A stretch of DNA of 64,000 nt, from positions 79,215,700 to 79,279,699 of the forward strand of contig NC_134546.1 of the NCBI RefSeq assembly GCF_050624435.1, given 5' to 3'. The position numbers were made by a program, and so were the translations under genes. Positions 47,555 through 58,690 of the stretch are shown here, in pieces. The notes beneath the pieces were generated by a model. It was not told the origin of the DNA. It did not search any database and saw only the letters and a program-made list of their open reading frames with translations. The stretch is from Tenrec ecaudatus. Its lineage: Eukaryota; Chordata; Mammalia; Afrosoricida; Tenrecidae. Position 1 is the first letter of the stretch, and each line of letters starts with the position of its first letter.

Positions 47555-47720
47555 TTACATAGGTGGTACACATTGTGCTGGTAACTGGAACATCAGCAGT
47601 TTGATATTGACATCCTGGTCTGTGGGTGAAAAATGAGACTTTGGATATTTTTAACTGCATGGGGCTTTTCTTCTGTCACTGTATCAGAGAATGTTCCATT
47701 ATGATTCATGTGTTTACCAG
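47555..47720 (+). repeat. AfroSINE-like SINE, degenerate
   Basis: 'gctggtaactggaacatcag' and 'cagtttgatattgacatcc' fit a decayed SINE head. Low certainty. Confidence 0.45.
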
Positions 47721-47764
47721 TGGCTTATATTCCAGAAGTGGAACACTTCTTCCTTACTACTAGT

Positions 47765-48087
47765 TGTGGGAAGCCGCAGCTCTCGCCGCCATTACAAGAT
47801 GGCGCCGGGCAGTCAGGGCGGAGGCCCAGTTAAGTGGTAAACAACCACTTAGAGCATGCACACTGCTTAGATGACGTAGTCATAACTCCACCCTGGAGTA
47901 TGCTAATAAGGGTTCTGGCGAACGCACAAATCAGTGCACAGCACGTCCCCATAGAGCGCATATAAGCAGCAGTAGTTTGGGGCTTCGGGGTCTTTTTCCG
48001 CATCTGCAAATCGAACCCGCATTAAACGCCTGTGGAAGAATCCTGTTGTGGCACGTCCTTCTTGCTGGCGAGACTGAGCGTGCGACA
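47765..48087 (+). mobile_element. Solo LTR, endogenous retrovirus class II (IAP-like)
   Basis: A 323-base element starting TG ('tgtgggaagccgc') and ending CA ('gcgtgcgaca'), flanked by the 6-base direct repeat ACTAGT at 47759-47764 and 48088-48093. A 6-bp duplication is usual for class II (ERV2/ERVK) integration. The U3 contains 'gccattacaagatggcgcc' and 'aagtggtaaacaaccac', strikingly like rodent IAP LTRs as I remember them. A TATA box is at 47961 (TATAAG) and an ATTAAA signal at 48021. No internal viral genes remain. The orientation follows from the promoter and the poly(A) signal. Confidence 0.9.
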
Positions 48088-48401
48088 ACTAGTCTGCTCA
48101 GTTGGGAAGTTGCACAGATACCTGTTTAGCATGGGTAATACTGCTAGTAATTGAAATACTTGTGTAGCTTCCATAATAAAATCATGGAAGTTTAATATTG
48201 TGCAAAACTGACAGAGTAGTGGCAGACTGTAATATGTAGAGATTTGTGATCATGGGAAACTTTGGATATAATCAGAACTGAGATAAAATTAACTTTATTG
48301 TCATATTTAACCAGGTATCCCTATCCCTTATTCCAGTGACTGAGGCAACAATCACCTGTATTTGGTAAATAATGCATTAATTTGAAATAAGCTATTCATA
48401 C

Positions 48402-48528
48402 CTACTATCATTAAGTTCTTGAAGGTCTCCACCATCACATCTCTGTAGATTTGCTTCTGAGAAACACCCAGCAATTCCCATCCTTCTACGGTAAAATCCA
48501 CGGCCTCACCCTCACCAGTCACTGAGTC
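48402..48528 (-). pseudogene. KRAB-A box exon of the zinc-finger pseudogene
   Basis: On the minus strand it reads [20 protein letters not shown] then [19 protein letters not shown], open throughout. It keeps the KRAB-A pattern (VDF, W-LL, QK-IYRDVM). Its length of 127 bases is the usual KRAB-A exon length. The donor 'gtatga' is intact (48396-48401), but the acceptor AG is TG at 48529-48530, so splicing would fail. The MLE box is MVE. Confidence 0.88.
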
Positions 48529-49160
48529 CAAAAATAGTCCACATATTCAGCTTCATCTGAGGATTAAGCATTCAAACATGCGTGAAAAGAAAGATGCAGC
48601 TTAAAGTTCTGATCAACTTTCATTTGATAAGGTTTTGACAAATGGTTGTGTGTTCCATAATGTCTACCTTTGGGTTTTGTCATTATTGTCATTCTCGAAC
48701 CATCTACATTCACTTCTCCAAAGATTTCAATTCATCTCATAGACTTACCAATATGAATACCATTCAGAATTTGTGCGCAAAATTTCCATTACCTTTAATC
48801 CTCTTTTCTACTATCTTTGTGACACTTCCACCAGTTGATTACATAGCAAACATCACTGCCCATTTGGACTGTTCAATGTCCATCTGTGTCCTATAGTAAT
48901 AGTTTATGATAGAAACTCTCTACTATAAACACCATCGTCTACATTATATTTTTTCTGTGTGTGGGTGTGGGTGTGGAGCAACACCTTCCATAGCAAAAAA
49001 TTGAATATATAGTTAAAAAACAAGTTAATTTGGAAATATTAACAAGAGATACTGAAGACTGGAAACTTGTTTGTTTGTTTTAGGGCTCTTATCAACCATT
49101 TGAGGAGCTCTCATGACATCAAGAAATGAAGGAGTTGGCACTGCCCTTTCTCTCACATCC
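48529..49160. other. Unassigned spacer
   Basis: No gene or repeat is recognised beyond a short GTGTGG run near 48960. Confidence 0.35.
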
Positions 49161-49171
49161 CCTCTTCAGAG

Positions 49172-49530
49172 ATGAAAAAGGAAAGACATAACAATGGTCA
49201 TGCCAAGACAGCCACTGGCTGCAGGCACACTATTCGCTGCATGAACTGTGCCTGCTGTGAGCCCAGAGACAAGGCCATGAGGAACTTTGTAATAGAGAAC
49301 AGTGTAGACCGCAGCCTTCAGAGACATTTCCATAGCAAATGCCTTAGTGCATATGTGCTTCCCAAGCTGTACAGGAAGTCATGTTATTGTGTGAGTTGTG
49401 CTACTCATAGCAAGGTTGTCAGGAACCAGTGACTTGAATTCCAGAACCTTCACATGAAGTCTAAACCTTCCCACCCCATTTTACACCTACAGGTACAGTC
49501 CGACGACCATCTCCAAAGCCTAAGCAAAGA
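49172..49530 (+). pseudogene. RPS26: RPS26 processed pseudogene
   Basis: An intronless, decayed copy of ribosomal protein S26, a small-subunit protein near the mRNA exit. The open frame starts MKKERHNNGHAKTATG and keeps the Cys-containing IRCMNCACCEPRDKA. The later YVLPKLYRKSCYCVSCATHS ends with SKVVRNQ and a premature TGA at 49431. The family protein is about 115 residues; downstream DNA still follows the rest of the coding region in outline ('cgacgaccatctccaaagc') to about 49530. The middle (ENSVDRSLQRHF) shows heavy drift. An A-rich tail lies near 49577-49605. No target duplication was found by eye. Non-functional. Confidence 0.9.
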
Positions 49531-49605
49531 TTAGAAGCTGAAGGGAAACAAACCTGAAAAAAAGGGAACGGTTCTTTAAAAACAAAAGAAAGAAAGAAAT
49601 TGCAT

Positions 49606-50344
49606 AAAAATTCAAATGTACTGTACAGTATTATGGATAAACAATGTTTCAATAATTGACTGAATATTAATTAATATGGTTAAACAAACACATTGGGAAT
49701 TGTCTATGTTCCCAAATTTGGAAAACAAGTACTTGTCTGCAGACTGGTCGATGTGCATATTAATGTGAATTCTACAAAAAAGACATTTAAATTAACCCTC
49801 AAATTTTAAAACTATTATCATTATGACACAAATATAAAATGATGCTAAAATAACACAGAGACACCTTTAATTCTAGATCAACGGAGCTGCCAGGAATCCA
49901 AGATGGTGATCTTAGATGGTTGTTATATAAGATCTAGTAAGATAATACCATAAATATGCTGGTCTGTCTTTTGGCACTTATAAGCATCCTTAATGTGAAA
50001 AATAGTGCAAGCTATTCAAACAGAACAATGGGATGTTGTTGGGTAATTTAAAATCAGTAAAGATACTATTTTTTTTTAAATCTGGAAAACTAGGCATAAT
50101 AAAAACATGGTATGAAGATGGAAGAAAATCAAATTAATAACATATGACAAAGAGATATTTCTTGATTAAAGTTAATAGATTGTAAAGAGATTACTAATGA
50201 AGATCCCAGACTATAGCCTTGAGTATTGATTTAAAAAGAGAACAAAGAAAATAAAATTCTTAAAACTGAACCAATAAAGAGCATTCCTAATATTTTGAGC
50301 ATAATTTTAAATCAAGATTTTTATTTATGCAAAAGGGGCATAGG
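49606..50344. other. AT-rich spacer
   Basis: No gene or repeat is recognised. Confidence 0.35.
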
Positions 50345-52444
50345 GAAAAAGCTACTGTATACAAACATTCCTGGGGAGAGGTCTAGGTAGTATGGCAGGG
50401 GCCAGACCAAATCTAGGGGTACATATGGAAGCCAATTCAAAATGAGAGGGCAAAAGGCAAAAAAAAGGACAACAGGGTACTAACCCACCAAAGAGGAGGG
50501 TATAGTTTATCTCCACAGGGAAAGAGAGGCCAGACTTCAGCCTGGTGCTCCATGACATGAATGAAACATACTAGCATGAAGAAGGGAACCAATAGAGAGG
50601 TTTGAGGGGCCGGCCACAATCCCAAGTACATGAACAGTCTCCCCTCCGCCCAGAAAATGTACTTCAGAGGACCACACTGAAACTACAGCTCAGCGAAAGG
50701 GACCTGTCTGATCAGAGCACACAGGTGCAAAGGAAGGAGGTGGAGTGGAGAGCGGGGCACATGCTGGGCCACCAAGCCCTGAAGATGATATTCCACCTCA
50801 GAGCAGCCAATGCATAGAGAGGACCATAGGGCTGGACCCACTACGCGGCACGACATCCCTCACTGACCCATAGCACTATGGGGGACAACACTGGAGACAC
50901 TGGGAATTGTGTCCAATCTGACCCCACCACACCGAACCAAAACACTAAAGGTGTGTGACAGAACAACAAGGGGAGCAGAACATTGAATTCCAAGGGAATA
51001 TAAAAAATAGACTTTGGGGCCAGGAGTGGCACCTCATCACACTCCACCAGAAAATACTCCTAAAGGTCGACAAACAAACCTTGAACTATTTATAGCAGTG
51101 GTTCTCAAACGTCCTAATGCCTCGACCCTCTAATACAGTTTCTCATGTTGTGGTGACCCCCCCCACCCCAAGCCATAGAATTATTTTTGTTGCTACTTCA
51201 TAACTATAATTTTGCTACTGTTGTGAATTGGGCGACTCCTGTGGCAGTGTCGTTTGATCCCCCTCCCAAAGGGGCATGACCCACAAATTGAGCACTGCTG
51301 ATTCACAGGTTTTTCTTTTTGTTGTTGTTTTGTTTCTTTGGTTGCTTTGTTTGGCTCTGTCTTATTTTTTGTGCATATTATTATCTCTGTAGGTCTATCT
51401 AGATAAGGTAGGCGGGACAAATAATCTGGAGGAAAAAACAATGGAACCGGCAGTTCCGGGGGTATCTGGGAGAGGGGGAGTTGGGGGAAAGGAAATATGT
51501 GTTAACAAACGCAGGGGCAAAGGAACCAAAATCAATGGCAAGGAGGGAGTGGGAGACCAGGTAGGGCTTGACAAAGAGCAAAGTAACTAAGAGGAATTAC
51601 TGAAACCCAAATGAAGGCTGAGAATGAGAGTGGGACATGAGGAAAGGAATAGGAAATAGAGCAAAGAACTAGGAGGCAAAGGGCATTTAGAGACATCTAA
51701 ATACAGACATGTATACATGTAAATATGTTTGTATATGATGATGTGCATATATTTATAGGTTTAGTATTAAGTTAGCAGATGGACATTGGGCCTCTACTCA
51801 AGTAGTCCCTCAATGCCAGAACATTTTGTTCTGTTAAACTGGCATTCCATGATGCTCACCTTTCTGACAAGATCACTGAAGACAAAGCGGTATATAAGCA
51901 AATGTGGTAGAGAAAGCTTAAGATGACCGGGTATCAGAAGATATAACATCTGGCGTCTCAAAGGCTTGAAGATAAACAAGCTGTCATCTAGCTCAGAAGC
52001 AATAAAACCCACATGGAAGAAGCACACCAACCTGTGTGATCACAAGTTGTCAATGTAATCAGGCATCAGAAATCAAAGGGGAAAAATCATATCATTGTGA
52101 ATGAGGGGGAGTTCGGAGTAGAGACCCAAGACCCATCTGTAGGCAACTGGACATCCCCTTACAGAGGGTTGTGGAGAGGAAAGCAGCCAGTCAGTATGCA
52201 GTATACCACTGAAGAAACATACAACTTTCATCTAGCTCTTTATTGTTCCTCCCCCCTACTACCATGATCCCAATTCTACCTTTGAAATCTGGCTAGACCA
52301 GAGGATGTACACTGGTACAGATAAGAACTGGGATCACAGGGAATCTAGGAGAGATAAACCCATCAGGACAAATAATGAGAGTAGCGATACCATGAGGATA
52401 AGGGGAAAGTGGGATAGAAAGATGGAATCAATCACAATCATATG
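50345..52444 (+). repeat. LINE 3'-end-like repeat, interrupted by a hAT element
   Basis: A long sense copy. Landmarks in order: 'aggggccggccacaatcc' (near 50605), 'ccctcactgacccatag' (near 50858), 'cgacaaacaaaccttgaact' just before the hAT insertion, then 'ctgtgtgatcacaagttg' and 'catgatcccaattctacc'. Open frames of 60-80 codons here are noise. It ends abruptly near 52444, where antisense sequence of the same family begins. Confidence 0.8.
51096..51300. mobile_element. SPIN-like non-autonomous hAT transposon (205 bp)
   Basis: The left end CAGTGGTTCTCAA and right end TTGAGCACTGCTG form imperfect 13-base inverted repeats (10 of 13). The 8-base flanks ATTTATAG (51088-51095) and ATTCACAG (51301-51308) form a target duplication with two differences, as expected for hAT. 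The interior ('tcatgttgtggtgac', 'tgttgctacttcataac') matches the SPIN/URR1 family as I remember it. It has no transposase. It sits inside the LINE-like repeat and is therefore younger than it. Confidence 0.88.
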
Positions 52445-52915
52445 GGTCTGGGTCTCCACTCCGAACTCCCCCTTATTCACAATGATATGATTTTTTTTTC
52501 CCTTGGCATCAGCTGTTCATTTTCCCCTCCTTCCCTGTTCCCCCCTCCCTTATGAACACTTGATAATTTATAAATTAATATTATTTTGTTATATTTTACA
52601 CTGTCCATCGCCTCCTTTCATCTACTTTTCTGCTGTCCATCCCCAAGGGAGGAGGTTATATGTAGATCCTTGTGATAGGCTCCCCCTTCCTACCCACTCT
52701 TCCCTCCCGGTATCACCACTCTCACCACTGGTCCTGAGGGGTTCATCTGTCCTGGATTCCCTGTGTTTCCAGTTCCCATCTGCACCGCTGTGCATCCTGT
52801 GGTCTAACCAGGTTTTGAAGGTAGAATTGGGATCATGATAATGGGGTGGGAGGCGGGGAGGAGGAAGTGTTTAAGAACTAGAAGAAAGTTGTGAGTTTCA
52901 TTATTACTACACTGA
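52445..52915 (-). repeat. LINE 3'-end-like repeat, antisense, abutting a sense copy
   Basis: 'taatttataaattaatatt', 'ggaggaggttatatgtagat' and 'tcctggattccctgtgtttc' are the complement of the family. It joins the sense copy to its left without spacer. Confidence 0.8.
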
Positions 52916-52974
52916 AAAAAGAAAGTTTTTATTTTATTTGGATCCATAATCCATGGCAAAAACTGTCAATAAAT

Positions 52975-53212
52975 CCAAAAAACATATTTTATTGGAGAAA
53001 ATCTTCTGCAAAGGATACACTTAAAGTGTTGAAACAACACGGGGAGCTTGTCTCAAGCCAGACCATGGTATATTCATTACAACATATCCAATATTTTTAA
53101 AGTGGACAATGAGTAAAGCTAAAAATTAATTTATTGTAATTGTTGGGTTATTTGTGCAGAATATTGAATGCACCACAGACAGGAAGAAGAATAAACAAAT
53201 ATATCTTGGATG
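52975..53212 (+). repeat. BovB/RTE-like LINE fragment
   Basis: 'cttaaagtgttgaaacaac' and 'aatattgaatgcaccacag' with 'acaaatatatcttggatgg' follow the sense RTE order, with internal deletions. Confidence 0.6.
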
Positions 53213-53214
53213 GA

Positions 53215-53395
53215 GCACTAATGAAGCATTTGGCTGCTAACTGCTCAGTCAGTAGTCTGAAACTTCCAGTCACTTCACTGGAGAAAAATAAGGCTTTCTA
53301 TTCCCACACATAGTTCCAGTGTAAGAAACCCATGGGGACAGCTCTACCCTCTCCTTTTAGGCTGTAATGAGTTTCAGTCCTTTCTATAGCAGTGA
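53215..53395 (+). repeat. AfroSINE-type SINE
   Basis: 'ggctgctaactgctcagtca', 'aaataaggctttctattccc' and 'aacccatggggacagctcta' follow SINE order. It directly follows the RTE fragment. SINE and RTE 3' partnership is usual for AfroSINEs. Confidence 0.75.
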
Positions 53396-55025
53396 GTTTG
53401 TATTTTTTGTATTTTTGTCTCTTAGAAGAAGTTCAGGAAAAATGTCATTAAAAGCAAAGATGTTGAGGTATTATTCCCTCATACATGGGACATATTACAG
53501 GAATGGAATAGTCCAGAGAAAAGAACATGTTTTTTTTTTAAGTTTAACAAAAAATAGAACCACCTTCAATAACTGTACTTTAACAATAGGGTGTAGTTTA
53601 ACAATACAGGGGCTAATTAGGTCAGGCATTGTGGAGATAGTGAAAGAGTAGGCAGGATTCCTTCTGTTGTGCAAAGGGTCATTACGAATGAGGAGTGCGT
53701 CTACCAGTCTAAGTATCACCATCCATAAAAAAATAATTCCCACATATTGACCAACTGGATACATTGCCATCAGATTCATTCTGTTAATGAAGGCCTGAGA
53801 CGATTACATTTCTAAACCGTGAAAGAGCTCGAGCTCCCATTTTCAGAAATCTATAGAAAATGTTTCACTGCATGAAGTGAATAAAGAAAACAGGGCTGAA
53901 GAAATGCTGACACTAGACAACCAGATAATCCATGTCCTCTGGTAGAACTTTCTATCTAGACTCTACTCAGGAAGTTCTGTTGCCCATCCCAATGGACCAA
54001 GTCCCAAACTAGGAGGTTGACGCCTTACATAACCAGCCCCAAGTCATATAAGGAAGATCATCCCATTAATCCAGTGGATTATACCATATATATATTTGAT
54101 AGCAATAGCTATCATGAAGCTTTATGAAGCCCCGTCTTTGTTCCCTTCCCCTTTCATGCCCTTACAGTATAGACAACCCTCAGTATTGGACATAGTGTTC
54201 CCCACAAGTCCTATCTGATCTTTATCTGGATAATGAAAATACCCTAGGGATCTTTAATACCATTTTGTAGCTCAAGGTTCTTGAAGTCAAATTAATGCAT
54301 TCTTTATATACAAGAAGCAGAAATCTAGGAAGTTTGGAGCTGGTTGAATGAATTTGGTTCACACACCAGCCAAATGTTGAAATCTTTCCTTGTCGGGCAT
54401 AAACGTGAAAGATAGTATTCCCAGGTTTTAGCTCCCTCAACTGGATGGTATTTCTCTCTGGCAAATCTGTGACCTGAAACTTAGCAGTAGATAATGTTGA
54501 TTAGGGCATGTCAGTTTCTTGGCCTGCACTTCTTACCCTAAGTGGTTCCTTGTGGCCTCAAAACCATGCTCCAATCTGAGTGTTTGCATTAAATACAGGA
54601 CCCACTCTAAATTGAGGGTACTCTGTTTTCTTCAGCCTCCTTAGTTGACATTCATGTCAGACAGGAGATATTTCTTCATCTCAGAGGATGAATTGATTCC
54701 AGATCTTCCCAAAATGAAAACAGTGAATCTGAAGTCCTATATAGACTTGGGAGTTGAATGCTTATGTTGAGGATTGATCTATATTACTAACGGTTGACCT
54801 ACAGCATTAAACCACACAGATGAATTTGATATCACCTCAGGTGATTTTTCAGGCACAGCATATTATTTCAGTCCAAGTCAAAGAACTCACTGTGTCAATT
54901 GGTTTTGTGCCATTAAAACACTACTATTGTACTTAAAAAGTAACTTAGAAAAGTATGATATGTGATCACTGATTTTGTTGCTGTTGTCATTTATTGTGCA
55001 CTGTTTCTAGTAACAATTATTTCTC
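53396..55025. other. Unassigned intergenic stretch
   Basis: Overlapping opposite-strand frames at 53367-53779 and one at 54222-54464 match nothing I know. No gene is supported. Confidence 0.35.
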
Positions 55026-55027
55026 TT

Positions 55028-55345
55028 TTAAAAAAACATTTTATTGGGGGCTCATACAATTCTCAAAATCCATACATACATCCATTTGTCAAGCACATTT
55101 GTACATGTGTTGCCATCACAATTCTCAAAACATTTGCTTTCTACTTGAGCCCTTCGCATCAGTTCTTCAGTTTTCCTCCTCCTTCCCGGCTCCTCCCTCC
55201 CTAAAGAACTCTTGATAATTTATAAATTATTATTATTTTGTCATATCTTACACTGTCTGATGTCTCCCTTCTCCCACTTTTATGTTGTCCATCCCCCAGG
55301 GAGGAGGTTATATGTAGATCCTTATAATCCGTTGCCCTTTTAGAA
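55028..55345 (-). repeat. LINE 3'-end-like repeat, antisense, 5'-truncated
   Basis: Begins 'aaaaaacattttattggggg' and runs to 'ggaggttatatgtagatcc'. It is the terminal ~300 bases of the family. Confidence 0.8.
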
Positions 55346-56052
55346 TTATTTCTTTTCATTTATGTTTTAGTTTATCTTTATACTTCATTATCTGAATATA
55401 ACACAAACAATCCCTTGCTTTCCAGAACTTGGAAAGATTTTTAAAGAAAATCCCCCCAATATTTTAATGATTGTTTAACCAAAGAATCAGAAATTACTTA
55501 TATGTATTTTAAGTAGTAGTCACACACTTGTTCATGTTTCTTTCTTTCCCACTATCTCATCCAACTAATTCCTATACTTTTATTTGTTGATTCCAATGTA
55601 AATTTTTTTCTTAGGGTGACAATCCAACAGGTTCTGAGTTTTTCATCAACGTTCATCCTGCTTCAAGTTCCTTGTATCCCATGGAAACTGTATAATATTA
55701 ACAGCGTGTGAACAAATGTGTATGGTAGGTGGGGCACATTTAGAAGCCCATAGTAGTAGAGTGTGGTACCACACTAAAGGGTGGCAACCAGTGAAAGTTG
55801 TTTTAGAGGTGGATAATAAGAGATAAAAGGAAATAAGCAGGACATACTAGAGGGGACTTGGCTAAGGCAGAGACAACCTTAACAGGAACTCAAGCCCAGA
55901 GGGAGGTATATTTCCTAGTCTCTACAGCTCTTGTGTTTAAGGATGCCAAATGTTAAAGCTTGTGTGAAAGATAGCACATTACCAATAAGGAATGACAAGG
56001 TGTAGGTAGACAGACGATGCTAAGAGTAAAGGTAAATGAAGGAAGACACTTT
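55346..56052. other. Unassigned spacer
   Basis: No gene or repeat is recognised. Confidence 0.35.
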
Positions 56053-57158
56053 AAAGTACATGAGATGAAGGAAGGTAATGGCTGATGCAGTCACTCTCCT
56101 CCTGGCTGTGGAGCAGAAATGCCCTAGACTGTAGGCACAAGGTGGATAGCAGCACACGGGAACTCCAGGGTGAGGTCTTGTGACTAGCTCTCAGAGGGTC
56201 TCTGCAAGCCTGGGGTTATGACCACTTTTAGACAGCAGATGGAGCAAGAGCAATCTAATTGAGAGGAATTACTAATAGGTGGAAGAAGGACAAGTATGAT
56301 GGTGGGGTAAGGAGGAAGGTAAAAGGAATCAGAAGAAAGGTCCAGGAAGCAAAGCTGTGGATAGTGGTATAAGCATAGGTCTGTGCATATGTAAATACAT
56401 TAATTCTGAAAAATAGAGGTCTTGGCCTACATGCATATATTTACAAGGCAATACAATAAGATAGTAGATGGACTTTGGGACTCTGACCAAGCCCTCCCTC
56501 AATGTAAGAACACTTTGTTCTAAAAACCTGTCATTCTTTGATGCTCAGCATACCAGCATGATCACTGAAGACAAAATGGGTGCATAAGCAAATGTGGTGA
56601 AGAAGGAGAATAGTGCCTGGCTATCAAAATATATACCACCTGAGGCCTTAAAGGCTTGAAGTTTAAAAGTGGGTATCTAGTAGAGAAGCAACGGGCCCAC
56701 ATGGAAGAAGCACACCATCCTGTGTGATCATGAGGTGTCAAAGAGATAGGGTAATAGGCCTCATAAGACCCCAAACAAGCAAACAAAAAAACCCCAACAT
56801 GTTGCTGAGTATGAGGGGGATTGTAGTAGAGACCCCACATCTATCTGTAAACAATGGGACAACTCCTTACAGAAGGATCACACTGAAAGGAAGAGTCAAC
56901 CCGGGGGCAGGATAGTACTGATGAAACACATATATAATTAGGTTCCTTGAGGCTTCCTCATATCCCACTATCATAACTCCAATTCTGCCTTTCCCTGCGG
57001 GCTAGACTGGAGCATGTGCACAGGTACAGAAAAGAGATAAGAGTTCACAACATACCAAATCCAGGAACAGGAATGGGAGTATTGATACCTGTGGGGGAGG
57101 CGAAAGGCAGGGAGGGGAGGGGAGGAAGGGGGAGCCAATCACAATGATAGACACATAA

Positions 57159-57205
<47 letters not shown>

Positions 57206-57498
57206 AACACACACACACACACACACACACACTCCGGGGAGAAACAGAAACCATGGGGGAAGAGAGATATCAGTCAGTGCAAGATATGAAAATAACAATA
57301 ATTTAATATTTATCAAGGGGTGACGGGTGGGGGGAGAGGAAGAAAGGGGATAAAAAGAGCTGATACCAAGGTCTCAATGGAAGGTAAATGTTTAGAAATG
57401 AATGATGGAAATATATGTACAAATATTCTTGATACAATCGAAGTATAGATTGTTATGAATCCCCAATAAAATTATCATTTAAAAAAGTACATGAGATG
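56053..57498 (+). mobile_element. LINE-like insertion with 15-bp target duplication
   Basis: The direct repeat AAAGTACATGAGATG is at 56053-56067 and 57484-57498. Between them the 3' part (from about 56245) is the recurring LINE-like family, ending 'ccccaataaaattatcattt'. The first ~175 bases after the left repeat do not match the family copies I can compare. An AC microsatellite lies inside. Confidence 0.8.
57160..57232. repeat. (AC)n microsatellite
   Basis: About 70 bases of AC with one CAA break. It lies within the LINE-like insertion. Confidence 0.95.
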
Positions 57499-58204
57499 GA
57501 TTAAGGAAAGAGATGACTTATCATCCATTCTGTCATCTTGGGCTAGAGCATGGGTTTTAAGCTCTCTAAGTAATGTTGACAGATGACAAACAACACAAAC
57601 TGGGAGAGGGCTTATTGCCTTGGGGTCTAGGATATCCCATACATAGTCTTGATCTTCTAGGGAGACTGGATTGGCTAGTGTCTGGCCTGGAGCTTGAGAA
57701 TCATGCTTAACCAGGAACTTGGAGGGAGGGAAACAAATGAGTGTGGTGGCAAGAGGCTGTGCTTCGATAAAGGAGGGCAGCATTAGTCTGAATGACTAGT
57801 TGGGCATCATTGGCAGAGCCCTTTTGCAACCCCCAGGGTGTTTCTGGAGGTAGAGGGGTATGAGGTTGCAGTTATAGGATAAAGGGTGAGGGTTTGGGCC
57901 CCTCTAAAACTGATCTGCAAGTCATGCTAATGGACAGAGGCACAATTTGTGTTAGACAATCTTGTGCCCAGTCATCATGCGTTTCTGGAATCTAAGTGTC
58001 ATCATTCCTCTAGGTCTTAAAGACAGCCTTCCAGCTCAGGGCTCTGAGACAGGTTGGTTGCAGAGGAAGGTGGGCTTCCAGGTCCCTCCTTGATCAATAT
58101 TCTTAATCTAAGCTTGACTAAGTATTAACTTCTTCTGGAAAGATTGTTAGGTTATGGAAAATTACAAAACAACTAAAAGGTGATAATAAATTCAATAGAT
58201 CAAT
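57499..58204. other. Unassigned spacer
   Basis: A 102-codon minus-strand frame at 57475-57783 has no recognisable motif. No gene is supported. Confidence 0.35.
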
Positions 58205-58690
58205 AGATGCATTATACTGGATAAATCTGCCTAACAAGGTCCCTGTAGAGTGTTGAAAAGCAATGATGTTACTTTTAGGACTAGGTTCATCTTACCCAAA
58301 CCATGGCATTGCCAATTACCTCATATGCATACACAAGTTGGACATTGAATAAGAAAGAATTAAGAAAAATCAGTGTATTTGAATTGTGGTGCAGGGGCCT
58401 TCAAATAGACAAACAAATATGTCTTGGCAGAAGTAAGGTCAGGGTGCTAGATAGAGGTAAGGAGGTGAGAATTCACATGAAATTCTTTGGACATGTAAGA
58501 AGTGACCAGTCCTTGGATAAGGATATTTTGTTTGGTAAAGTAAAGGGCAGTGAAAAATAGGAGAAAGGATTGATACAGTAACTTAGGCAATAGGTTCATT
58601 CTAAATTGTGAGGAAGCTGCAGGGCTTGGCAGTGTTTCATTCCTTTGTGCACAGGGTCCCTGTGAGATGGAATGGACTCAATCAGAACTA
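58205..58690 (+). repeat. BovB/RTE-like LINE 3' end
   Basis: 'ttgaaaagcaatgatgttac', 'catatgcatacacaagttgg', 'ttctttggacatgtaagaag' and 'gatggaatggactcaat' follow the RTE 3' order. An 85-codon frame at 58303-58560 is the decayed endmost RTE reading frame (FGHVRSDQSLDKD). Confidence 0.75.

Larger units (their letters stand above)
44290..48528 (-). pseudogene. KRAB-C2H2 zinc-finger pseudogene
   Basis: Two ends of a KRAB-ZNF gene lie in order on the minus strand. The 127-base KRAB-A exon is at 48402-48528. About five degenerate C2H2 fingers lie at 44470-44885 with the normal 28-residue spacing and HSGE-type linkers: HECKHCGKAF, EECGKAFLG, a finger with Cys replaced by a TGA stop, YECKEYKRTF with a lost Cys, and HECKECGNAF. 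Reading frames are broken by a linker deletion near 44820 and by stops. Further finger-like debris continues to 44290 ('YECKEHSN'). A 115-codon frame at 44950-45297 (SFKHLPSLQHNKQFH) looks like the linker before the fingers. KRAB-ZNF proteins are nuclear repressors acting through KAP1; this copy cannot do so. Confidence 0.85.
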
